A program made the position numbers and the translations under genes. Below the pieces are notes generated by a model, which saw only the letters and a list, made by a program, of their open reading frames with translations, was not told the DNA's origin and did not search any database. Below are positions 9,465 through 19,498 of a stretch of DNA of 64,000 nt, one piece after another. Source of the DNA: DATFVA01 sp963800255 (GTDB lineage: Bacteria; Bacteroidota; Ignavibacteria; Ignavibacteriales; Ignavibacteriaceae); the NCBI GenBank assembly GCA_963800255.1, contig CAWDAK010000003.1:1-64000 (forward strand). The letters are read 5' to 3'. Numbering within the stretch: position 1 is the stretch's first letter; the number at the start of each line of letters is the position of its first letter.

Positions 9465-10330
9465 GGTTTAGGTGCAGCGTGGAGAAATGTGTGCATTCGT
9501 TTCTATTAACGTGCCGGTGCGCTGCACCGGGGTGGTGGGGTGTGGCGTAACCCGAGATCTATTAACGTATCGGTGCTCTGCACCTGGGAAATAGGTTTAG
9601 GTGCAGAGCACCGGGATATACGTAGGTTTACGATATCCGCAAACCCCCGTTTACCCCACCATGAAGTGGTAAGGGAAGAGGGGGGTGTTGGCGTAACCCG
9701 AGATCTATTAACGTGTTGGTGCGCTGCACCGGGGAAATAGGTTTAGGTGCAGAGCACCGGCATATACGTAGATTTACGATATCCACAAACCCCCTTTTAC
9801 CCCGCCGTGGGGTGGTAAGGGAGGGTTTGGGTGGGGTGTTGGCGTAACCCGATGATCTATTAACGTATCGGTGCGCTGCACCGAAGAAGCGATTGTTGTG
9901 GTGTTCCGATGGCCTATTAACGTGCTGGTGCTCTGCACCGAGGAAAAACGCGATGATCTATTAACGTGTTGGTGCGCTTCACCTGGGAAATAGGTTTAGG
10001 TGCAGAGCACCGGCATATACGTAGGTTCACGATATCCACAAACCCCCTTTTACCCCACCATGAAGTGGTAAGTGAGGGGTGGGGGGTGTTGACGTAACCC
10101 GAAATCTATTAACGTATCGGTGCGATGCACCGAAGAAAAACGCGATGGTCTATTAACGTGTGGGTGCGATGCACCGAAGAAAAACGCGATGGTCTATTAA
10201 CGTGTGGGTGCGATGCACCGAAGAAAAACGCGATGATCTATTAACGTGTTGGTGCGCTGCACCGGGGAAATAGGTTTAGGTGCAGAGCACCGGAATATTG
10301 GTAGATTATCGCAACCATAAACCCTCCCCC
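9465..10330. repeat. mosaic hairpin-repeat array A
   Basis: About fourteen copies of an imperfect palindrome GGTGC-NNN-GCACC, most preceded by CTATTAACGT plus two variable bases (e.g. 9503, 9559, 9704, 9854, 9913, 9957, 10105, 10150, 10193, 10237). Reverse-orientation copies occur at about 9597, 9743, 9995 and 10276 and are followed by ATATACGTAG or GAATATTGGTAG. Forward and reverse copies are separated by a conserved spacer containing a second inverted repeat around TACCCCACC/GTGGTAA, so the array is a mosaic like BIMEs. There is no believable gene: short frames through it merely translate the repeats. The last copy reaches within 85 bases of the next gene's start. Confidence 0.9.
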
Positions 10331-10414
10331 CTCAACCCGGCACTTCTATTCTATACTTGTCTTTTTAAATTAAAAAGAATAATATTGGTTTATCAGTTTA
10401 AGAAAGGGTGTGAA

Positions 10415-12138
10415 ATGAAATTTCTATATGCTATCCTTGCTTCAATTATAATCAGTCTATCCGGCTTTCCCCAAAACAATTATTATGCATACAACCCGAT
10501 GACGGCGCCGGGTGCGGTGAGTGTATCTACACAGGGACATATTCTGTACTGGGAGAATCCCGAAAGCGTTGCATTCAACGAGGTTTATTTCAGTGAGGAT
10601 TCATCGCTCGTAGCCAATATGGATCCTTCGGTTCGAATTTTATCAGGAGAGCCTTCTTCTGTTTATGATTCGGTTCAGATCAGCGGAACTCTTCCCTTAA
10701 ATACAAAATACTACTGGGGCGTGGTTGAGTATTACCTGGTTGGCAACAACACAGTAAAGGGGTTTGATATCCCCGTATGGTATTTTTATACTGTACCTCC
10801 GTTTGATTATAATTTTTATACTTTTGATAATGACCTTCAGGGATGGCAGGCTGTTGGTCCCCAGGGAGTGAATAACTGGTTCTGGTCGAATTCATCCAAT
10901 GCCCAGGCCTTCCCGGGTGAAATGGTCTTCGCCGGTGATCCTCCATTTACCGGTTCTTCTCACATTATTTCGCCCGAATTTCACATACCGGCCGGGTATG
11001 ATTTTACAATCGATTTCCATTACTACCTGGATTTTAATTCTGACACAGCAAAAGTTGAATTTGGAATAACAACGGATAATGGAAATACATGGTATCCGCT
11101 TTGGGGACTGCATGCAACAGGAAATGTAGGTCCGGATATCGCATTTCCTGATCTTTCTTCACCCGGTAATTTTCGAATGGGTTTTTATAATACAGGGAAT
11201 CCGGCTAGTATAAATTATTTTTATGTGGATGATGTTATGCCCATTATTCCGCTGACAATTGGAGCCTATCCTCCTTCACAGTTGAAGGCAATTGCAAGCT
11301 ACACCGAAAAACAGGTTGTTCTGAACTGGGACGCGGGTTCGTCAATAGATACTATTTCGGGATACCGGATTCAGAGACAGGACGGCCTTCCTGAGGATAA
11401 TAATCCATATATTACTATTGCAGAGACAGGAAACAGCACGTTCTCGTTTATTGACACTTCAGTAAACCTTGATCAGGATTATACGTACAGGGTTGCCACT
11501 TTTAATTTTGCCTACCATAGCTATTACAGCAATGAGGCCACGGCATACGTACCTGCAGTAACCCCCGTAGAGCTGGTGAGCTTTTCTGCGGCAGTTTCAG
11601 GGGATAGGGTGATACTGAACTGGACTACAGCGACGGAGACTAACAACAGAGGATTTGAGGTAGAAAGGGTGCAGAGAGATTTAGGCTCGCTTCGGGGGGA
11701 TGGGAGAGGATAGGGTTTATAGAGGGAAATGGGACAACACAGAAACCGGTCAGTTACTTCTTTCACAGATACAGCTGGTGAGCAGGGCAATATTTATATC
11801 GGTTAAAACAGGCATGATTTTAACGGCAGTTTCGAATACAGCAGGGTAGTTGAAGATACAAATTAGGCATTCCGGCGGAGTACATTCCCTCACAGAACTA
11901 TCCAAACCCGTTTAATCCATCAACACGGATAAGTTTTACAGTGCCGGGGGATGGATTCGTTCACCTGGCTGTATACAATGTGCTTGGTCGGAAGGTGACT
12001 GACCTTGTGAACCGGGAAGTGAAGGCAGGGAGTTACGAGGTAACTTTTGATGCAAAGGATCTTAGCAGCGGGGTGTACTATTACAGGCTTGAGACAAACG
12101 GATATACGAAAACCAGAAAGATGATACTGCTGCGATAG
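10415..12138 (+). pseudogene. T9SS-sorted Fn3 surface protein, frame-disrupted near the C-terminus
   Basis: The start is the ATG at 10415 (signal peptide MKFLYAILASIIISLSGFPQ, with AGAAAGGG upstream); frame upstream of it is repeat sequence. An anchor-type beta-sandwich domain (GWQAVGPQGVNNWFW ... SSHIISPEFHIPAG, about residues 120-270) precedes a Fn3 domain (QVVLNWDAGSS.IDTISGYRIQRQ) and the linker LVSFSAAVSGDRVILNWTTATETNN. The frame stops at 11713; pieces of the expected continuation (ERIGFIEGNGTTQKPVSY, DFNGSFEYSRVVE, PSTRISFTVPGDG) follow in different frames, and the T9SS sorting domain ends intact at 12138 (TRKMILLR). At least five indels fall between 11690 and 11935. Either a decayed gene or a poorly resolved stretch of assembly. 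Confidence 0.8.
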
Positions 12139-12895
12139 CAGCGGATTTTTGTGCATAGCACCCGAATATTGGTAGATTATCGCAACCGTAAACCCCTCCC
12201 ACCCCCCGGACACGATGTGGCGGAGGAGGGAGGGGAATTTACGCGATGGATTCTATTAACGTGCCGGTGCTCTGCACCGGGATGAGATTGTTGTGGTATC
12301 CCGAGATCTATTAACGTGTCGGTGCTCTGCACCGAGGCAAACGCGGCAATGAAATGTGTTTAGGTGCGTAGCACCGGAATATTGGTAGATTATCGCAACC
12401 GTAAACCCTCTCACCCCCCGGACACGATGTGGCGGAGGAGGGTGGGGAATTTACGCGATGGATTCTATTAACGTGCCGGTGCTCTGCACCGGGGAAAAAT
12501 GCGATGGTCTATTAACGTATCGGTGCGATGCACCGAGGAGGAGATTGTTTTGGTGTTCCGATGGCTATTAACGTGTCGATGCTCTGCACCGAGGCAAACG
12601 CGGCAATGAAATGTGTTTAGGTGCGTAGCACCGGAATATTGGTAGATTATCGCAACCGTAAACCCTCTCTACCCCCCGGACACGATGTGGCGGAGGAGGG
12701 TGGGGAATTTACGCGATGGATTCTATTAACGTGCCGGTGCTCTGCACCGAGGAAAAATGCGATGGTCTATTAACGTATCGGTGCGATGCACCGAGGAGGA
12801 GATTGTTTGGTGTTCCGATCTATTAACGTGTCGGTGCTCTGCACCTAGGAAAACGCGGCAATCTATTAACGTGTCGGTGCGAGGCACGGAAGGAA
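12139..12895. repeat. mosaic hairpin-repeat array B with tandem ~215-257 base units
   Basis: Hairpins GGTGC-NNN-GCACC with CTATTAACGT flanks again fill the gap between two secreted-protein genes. A longer unit beginning GGAATATTGGTAGATTATCG and containing CCCCCCGGACACGATGTGGC recurs at about 12163, 12376 and 12633, so the array has grown by tandem duplication on top of the short repeats. No coding sequence is supported. Confidence 0.9.
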
Positions 12896-13007
12896 GAGCC
12901 TAAAAACAATTTGTGACTTTTGTTTTTTTTGTAATAAATTTTGTTAACTTAAATCCCGAAGGTTTTTACCTTATCACTATTTTCAAAATCTACTAAAGGA
13001 TCGTAAT

Positions 13008-14261
13008 ATGCACAAACTCCTTACACTTCTTTTTGTTCTCACCGTAAGCGGCGCAATGTTCGCGCAGAGCTTTACAACCAGTCCTAACCCGGCAACAGGA
13101 ACTACAGGTCAGACACTTATTCCCTTCGCTCCAACTTCGATGACGATTACAGAATCTACTGACCCTGTAACTATTGTTACCGGAAATTCCGTTTCATGTA
13201 ATGCAGGCGGACTGCATGCTGACAACAGCTACTTCCGTGCATTTACTCTTTCAAATTTCGGAATTACTGAAGATTTCAACGTTTCACAGGTGGAAATAGG
13301 GGTTGAGCAGGCTGTAGGCGCAGGCGGAACTCAGCCGGTTACCTGCAATCTTTATACTACAAGCCAGACTTTTCCGGCAGGTTACCCTGCGTCACTTACC
13401 CTGATCGGAACTGTTGATCAGAATGTTCCTGATCAGTCACTTGCTCTTTATTCTTTCAACGTAAGCGGACTTGTTCCTGCAGGAACTTCTCAGCTGGTTG
13501 TTGAGATTTTTACACCTGATGGACAGACAACAGGAAATTCTTTCTATATAGGATCAAACACTGGCGGTGAAACAGCTCCTTCTTATATATTGGCAGCTGA
13601 CTGCGGTATAACTACTCCTACTACAACCAGTGCTATCGGTTTTCCGGGTATGATGATTGTTATGAGCGTTACAGGTGATCAGATTGTTCCTGTTGAATTG
13701 TCATCTTTCAATGCCTTTGATGTTAACGGCCAGGTTAAGGTTGAATGGTCAACTTCAACTGAAACTAATAACCAGGGTTTTGAAATTCAGAAATCAATTG
13801 CCGGAGAGAATTTTGTTACAGTTGGATTTGTAAAAGGTCATGGAACTTCTACAGAAGCTCATTCTTACAGCTTTGTAGATCAGAACGTTGTTAACGGAAC
13901 TATTTCCTACAGACTGAAACAGGTTGATTTCAACGGTGTTTCTGTTTATTCAGAAGTAGCTGTTGTTAACGTTAATGCTCCTGCAGCATACCAGCTGTCA
14001 CAGAATTTCCCTAATCCTTTCAACCCGACAACCCAGATTAGCTTTGCTCTTCCGGTTGACGCCGGCGTGAAGATTACGGTTTTCAATGCAATTGGACAGG
14101 AAATGCAGAAGGTTGTTGATAATACTTTCACAGCAGGAAGCCACGTTGTTAATTTCAACGCTGCCGGTCTTTCAAGCGGTCTTTATTTCTATAAGCTTGA
14201 GGCTAAGGGTGTTGATGGAACAAGTTACCTGATGTCGAAGAAAATGATGTTGATTAAGTAA
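13008..14261 (+). CDS. T9SS-sorted secreted protein, function unknown
   Basis: 417 residues: signal peptide MHKLLTLLFVLTVSGAMFAQ, an N-terminal beta-rich region (about 20-225) that I do not recognise, a linker VPVELSSFNAFDVNGQVKVEWSTSTETNN-type Fn3 segment (here only described by its first residues VPVELSSFNAF), and a C-terminal T9SS type A sorting domain with SQNFPNPFNPTTQISFALP and a terminal KKMMLIK. The first domain has the composition of a choice-of-anchor domain (DNSYFRAFTLSNFGI). Codon use and frame are clean, unlike the neighbouring T9SS gene. It sits between repeat arrays B and C and has its own terminator, so it is probably monocistronic. Confidence 0.85.
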   Translation: MHKLLTLLFVLTVSGAMFAQSFTTSPNPATGTTGQTLIPFAPTSMTITESTDPVTIVTGNSVSCNAGGLHADNSYFRAFTLSNFGITEDFNVSQVEIGVEQAVGAGGTQPVTCNLYTTSQTFPAGYPASLTLIGTVDQNVPDQSLALYSFNVSGLVPAGTSQLVVEIFTPDGQTTGNSFYIGSNTGGETAPSYILAADCGITTPTTTSAIGFPGMMIVMSVTGDQIVPVELSSFNAFDVNGQVKVEWSTSTETNNQGFEIQKSIAGENFVTVGFVKGHGTSTEAHSYSFVDQNVVNGTISYRLKQVDFNGVSVYSEVAVVNVNAPAAYQLSQNFPNPFNPTTQISFALPVDAGVKITVFNAIGQEMQKVVDNTFTAGSHVVNFNAAGLSSGLYFYKLEAKGVDGTSYLMSKKMMLIK

Positions 14262-14292
14262 TTTTCCTCATTGAGGAATTACGAGGTGATTT

Positions 14293-14320
14293 AAACCCCG
14301 GCTTTGCCGGGGTTTTTTTA
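14293..14320 (+). terminator. rho-independent terminator
   Basis: AACCCCGG/CCGGGGTT stem with a short loop (CTTTG) followed by a run of T, 32 bases after the stop of the T9SS protein. Confidence 0.9.
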
Positions 14321-14334
14321 TGAGGGAGGGGGTT

Positions 14335-15330
14335 GTTAACGCCGGGGGTCTACGGATATTTCGGTGCTCTGCACCTAATCTATTAACGTTTTGCCGCGAT
14401 GCGGCAAGGAAGCAGAGATTGTTAACGTCGGGGGTCTACAGATATTTCGGTGCTCTGCACCGAAGAAAAACGCGATGATCTATTAACGTGCCGGTGCGAT
14501 GCACCTGGGAGGGGATTGTTGTGGTGTTTCGATATCTATTAACGTTTCGGTGCTCTGCACCGAAGAAAAACGCGATGATCTATTAACGTGCCGGTGCGAT
14601 GCACCGGGGAGGGGATTGTTGTGGTGTTCCGATATCTATTAACGTTTCGGTGCTCTGCACCGAAGAAAAACGCGATGATCTATTAACGTGCCGGTGCGAT
14701 GCACCTGGGATGAGATTGTTGTGGTGTTCCGAGATCTATTAACATATCGGTGCTCTGCACCTAAGAAAAGAGGCGGAAATGCAGGGGATGTGTGTGTTTT
14801 TTCTCACGGAATGCCTTCTTTTCGTTTTCTATCTTTTGGCTGCGAATATGCCGGTGCTACGCACCTAAAATATGCCGGTGCGCTGCACCTAAAAGGCCAG
14901 GAAAATGTTTACGAATACGTTAAAGCTACTAACATTCCGGTGCGATGCACCTAATGCCGCTATGCGGCAAAGAATGAAACGGTGAAGGTTGTATCGTTCG
15001 GCATGTCTACTAACGTGTCGGTGCTACGCACCTAAAATATTGGTGCGATGCACCAAAGAGCAATGCGGCAAAGCACCGAAAGCAAAGAATGAAACGTTGA
15101 AGGTTGTATCGTTCGGCATGTCTACTAACGTGCCGGTGCTACGCACCTAAAATGGTGCGATGCACCAAGCAATGCGGCAAAGCACCGAAAGCAAAGAATG
15201 AAACGGTGAAGGTTGTATCGTTCGGCATGTCTACTAACGTGTCGGTGCTACGCACCTAAAACATATGGTGCGATGCACCAGAAAATATCTATTAACGTGT
15301 TGCCGCTATGCGGCAAGGAATGAATCAAAA
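14335..15330. repeat. mosaic hairpin-repeat array C, including the second stem type
   Basis: Many GGTGC-NNN-GCACC hairpins follow CTATTAACGT or CTACTAACGT flanks. Two or more copies keep that flank but carry a different stem, TTGCCGC-GAT/TAT-GCGGCAA (about 14382 and 15290). A longer unit starting AGAATGAAACGGTGAAGG recurs at 14971, 15086 and 15195 (spacing 115 and 109). The array occupies the whole gap between the T9SS gene and the kinase block; frames through it (e.g. 14688-14954) are repeat translations. Confidence 0.9.
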
Positions 15331-15391
15331 ATATTTTTTTTAATAGTGTAATCTGACCAGTTTGCCGGTGGAGGTAAACAGGGTGCCTATA

Positions 15392-18300
15392 ATGAATACT
15401 ATAACCGGTACAGACTATAAAACCCTCTTTGAGCTTAACCCGCTTCCTATTATTATTTATAGCCCGGAGAGTTATGAGATAATTGAGGTTAATGAGGCGG
15501 CGGTTGATCTCTACGGCTATTCGCGGCCTGAAATGCTTGGATTTAAATTACAGGACCTTTTCTTCGATGACTCCCTGAATGAAATTAATAATCCCGATCG
15601 TAATAACGGGCGCTCGCGGATTTATCACCGCAAAAAGGACGGCACGAAATTCCCTATTACTACAAAAACAAATACCATCACATTTAATAGTAAACCTGCA
15701 CGCCTGGAAACTATTATCCCGGCTCCCCCTGAGCCCGCGGTTGATTATCTCCGGCTGCTTTTTACGTCTATCATTGAATCTTCAGACGATGCGATTATAA
15801 GCAAGGATATGGACGGCGTTATACTCAGCTGGAATAAAGGGGCTGAGAAGATGTACGGGTATAAGGCTGAAGAGGTTATAGGTAAGAATATAGATATTAT
15901 TGCTCCTCTTGATAAGAAGGATGAGATAAAGGATATAATGAGTACGCTGAAGAGGGGGGAGCGTTATGATCATTATGAAACGAGAAGAGAGACGAAGGAC
16001 GGCAGAATTCTCTGGGTTTCTATAACTGTTTCTCCCCTTAGGAATCTTGCAGGGAAGATTATCGGTGCTTCTGCGATAGCACGGAATATTACTAAAGCGA
16101 AAGAATCGATGGCGCGGCTTCAGGAGAATGAGGTGATTTTCAAACACCTTATTGAAAACCTTACCGAGGTTTTTTATGTGAGTAATCCCGCTAAACCTGA
16201 AATCCTCTATATGAGTAATGCTTATGAAGAGGTTTTCGGTGAGCCGGTTCAGAATATATATGAGAATCCTTTAGCCTACCTCAATCATATTATTGAGGAG
16301 GACCGCCTTAAGGCTAAAAGGGCAATAGCCAGGCAGAGGCAGGGGATCTCCACGGATTATACTTACAGGATAAAAAGACCTGACGGCAAGCTGAAATTTC
16401 TCCGTGAGCGCGCCTTCCCTGTTAAAGATGCTACGGGTACGGTTACAAGGGTGATAGGTATTGCGGATGATATCACCGAAAGGATTGAATCTGAGGATGA
16501 GCTGAGAAAAAATGAATACCGGTACAGGAGCATTTTTGAATCTACTGCTGTTTCGCTCTGGGAAACGGATGATTCTGAAGCAGGAAAAATGCTTGATGAA
16601 CTGAAGGGCGCGGGTGTTGAGAATTTCAGAAAATATTTTGAAGATCATCCTGAATTTGTAACTGCCTGCTTCCGGAAGCTGCGCATGGTGGACGCAAATC
16701 CGCGGACCGTTGGAATGTTTAAAGCCCGCAGTAAACAGCATCTGCTTGAGAACCTTGACCAGATAATCACGCCGGATTTTATTGAAAAGTTTAATGAGCT
16801 GCTTCTTGTAAAGGCAAACGGCGGTAAGCATTTTGAAACTGAGTATGAACTGAAGACGTTCAGCGGCGAGCCGATTCACGTTTATTCTATAACTAATTTT
16901 CCCGATGAGGATTCTCCCTACCGCTATACCATCGCGAGCCTGGTTGATATAACCGAGCGTAAAATAACCGAGCGTGCACTTTCAGAAAGCGAGCAGCGGT
17001 TCAGGATTATGGCAGATACTGCACCTGTGCTGATATGGACTACCGGAAACGACGGGCAGTTCTATTACTTCAATAAGCCCTGGCTCGATTTCAGGGGGCG
17101 GTCAATTGAGCAGGAGATTGGCGAGGGGTGGATGCAGGGTATTCATCCTATTGATCTGCCGTCCTTCAAAAATGCTTTTAACCATGCTTTTGATAACAGA
17201 ACCGAATTCAGGTTTGAATTCCGTCTGCTGAGAAATGATTTGAAGGAAAGATGGCTTCTTACGCATGGCGTTCCACGGTTTTCAGTGGATGGTACTTTCC
17301 TTGGCTATATTGGTTCGGCGGTTGATATTACTGAAAGAAAAGCCGATGAGGTTGAACTTTCAAAGGCGCTTTTGAGCGAGCAGAATGCGCTTCGGCAGGC
17401 TGAGACGGTTCAGAAAAAACTTAAATACCTTGCGGAGGCAAGCTACATTCTTAATTCTTCCCTGGATTATAGCTGAAACGATAACTTCGCTTGCGGAGCT
17501 GCTTACTCCGGAAGTGTGCGACTGGTTTGCGGTTGATCTGCTGAAAGGCGAAAGGATTGAAAGGCTGCTTGTTTATCATAAAGATCCTGAAAAGATAAGG
17601 TTTGCAGAGGATCTGCAGAAGAAGTATCCTCCAAGGACTGATGAACTGACAGGAGTGCCTAATGTTATCCGTTCAGGAAGATCTGAACTTTATTCAGAGC
17701 TGAGTGATGAGTTTCTGCGCAGGAGTATTAAGGATAAAGAACTTTATGTGATTTTTAAGAAACTCGGGATCAGATCGATTATGATTGTTCCGCTGGAGGT
17801 GAGGGGAAGGGTGCTGGGAGCGCTTACGCTGTGTACTGCGGAATCACGAAAAAATTATGATGAGGATGATCTGAGGTTTGGAGAAGATATTGCTCACCGT
17901 GCGGCTATAGCTATTGATAATGCTTCACTCTTCAGACAGATCGGCGAGCTGAATAATAACCTGGAGAAAACAGTAGAGCTGCAGCAGCAGGAGATAAAAT
18001 ACAGGAAGAGGATTGAACGTGACCTGAGGGAATCAGATGAACGGTTCAGGCTTATTACGGAAAACTCAAGTGATTTTATTTCACTCCTTGATGAAAATGA
18101 CATCTTCCTTTTTGCTAATCCATCCTTTACAAAAGAGCTTGGCTACAGCGCGGATGAACTTATTGGCAAGATTAGTCCCAACGATCTTGTATATGAGGAA
18201 GACCTCAGTCTCCTGGAGGCTTATATGCGGCAGCCTATAACCGAGCTGCGTTATAAAAAGAAGAACGGTGAATTCGTCTGGGTTGAGAGCAGCAGTCTTA

Positions 18301-19418
18301 AGGTTAATTATCATGGCAAGGTTGTTACGGTAAGGATATCACGTGATATTACCGAGAGAAAACGAATTGAGACGGAGCGGGTTAAGCTCTACAGTCAGCT
18401 TGAAATGCAGCGGATAAGGATAGATAATCTAATTGCTAATGTTCCGGGGGTTGTATGGGAGACATACGGCGAGCCGGGTACTCCCGAAATAAAAATTTCT
18501 TTTATAAGTAAATACGCCGAAAGACTGCTGGGATATCCGGTTGAGGAGTGGAGGAATAAAGAGAGTTTCTGGGCTAAAATACTTCACCCTGAGGATATTG
18601 AACGTGCAACTGAAAATGCGAGGATGCAGTACAGGGAGAAAAAGGCGCTGACCGACCGGTTCAGGTGGATTGCAAAGGATGGCTCTATATTATGGATCGA
18701 ATCCCAGTCGACCTGTATATGCAATGCTAATGACGAAGTGATAGGACTCAGGGGTGTTAATATTGATATTACCGAACAGATAAAGTTTGAGCATGAACTC
18801 AGCGCATCACTGAAAGAGAAGGAGATACTGCTTAAGGAAATTCATCACAGGGTGAAGAATAATATGCAGGTTATTTCCAGTCTGCTCAGCCTGCAGTCGA
18901 AGACCATACCAGACAGGCATACGCAGGAGATATTTGATGAGAGCAGGAACAGGATAAGGTCAATGGCCCTGATACACGAAAAACTTTACCAATCAAAGAA
19001 CCTCTTTAACATCGACTTCCACAGCTATGTAACGGACCTTCTGAACAACCTGATGATATCATACGAGCTGAAGGGGAAGAATATTAGTACGAAAGTTGAC
19101 ATAAAGGGTATCTCTTTCGATATTAACAGCGCTATCTCGCTGGGCCTGGTTATAAACGAACTGGCCTCCAACTCTTATAAGCATGCTTTTAAAGACCGGA
19201 ACAGCGGGGAGATATTTGTTTCAATTAACCGTACTGACGGCAGCTATGAACTTGTAGTTAGAGACAACGGAACCGGTCTGCCGGAAACGAATTACAGGGA
19301 TGGTGATTCCCTTGGACTTCAGCTTGTTGAGACTATTATAGAGCAGCTTGATGGAACGCTGGAGATGCGCAATGAAAACGGCACCTTCGTGCGTATTACC
19401 TTCAACGTAGACGACTAG
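15392..19418 (+). CDS. soluble multi-PAS/GAF sensor kinase, HisKA_2 (HWE-like) type (one frameshift)
   Basis: Repaired length about 1340 residues. The ATG at 15392 is taken as start, though a TTG 30 bases upstream is in frame. Five PAS domains occupy residues about 5-670 (e.g. IIESSDDAIISKDMDGVILS, FRIMADTAPVLIWTTGNDG), then a GAF domain (ILNSSLDY...AETITSLAEL), two more PAS domains (FRLITENSSDFISLLDEND), and a transmitter with KEIHHRVKNNMQVISSLLSL, whose histidine is in the HisKA_2/HWE context, and an ATPase domain with INELASNSYKHAF and DNGTGLP. An extra base near 17470 splits the gene; removal gives NSSLDYAETITS. No membrane segments are seen, so the sensor is cytoplasmic. HisKA_2 kinases commonly pair with separate receivers; two are encoded downstream. 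Confidence 0.85.
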
Positions 19419-19498
19419 GAGCCTGTCATCCGGATATAGTATTGGCTTTTAACCTTACCTTCTAATCCTTAACTTACCCCTAAAATCGTGGTTTACTT

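Noticed and set aside
9540..9740. 66-residue ORF in array A
   Set aside because: It is a translation of the repeat units and shares no protein features; the same applies to 14688-14954, 34845-35042 and 35245-35433.
10280..10414. longer N-terminus for the T9SS protein starting at 10280
   Set aside because: The extra residues translate a repeat and precede a perfect signal peptide at 10415.
9465..15330. CRISPR array
   Set aside because: Repeat units are imperfect hairpins in both orientations with conserved, not unique, spacers of uneven length, and no cas gene is present.
9465..15330. integron attC array with gene cassettes
   Set aside because: The palindromes occur many times between genes, not once per ORF, and no integrase or attC R-box pair is visible.
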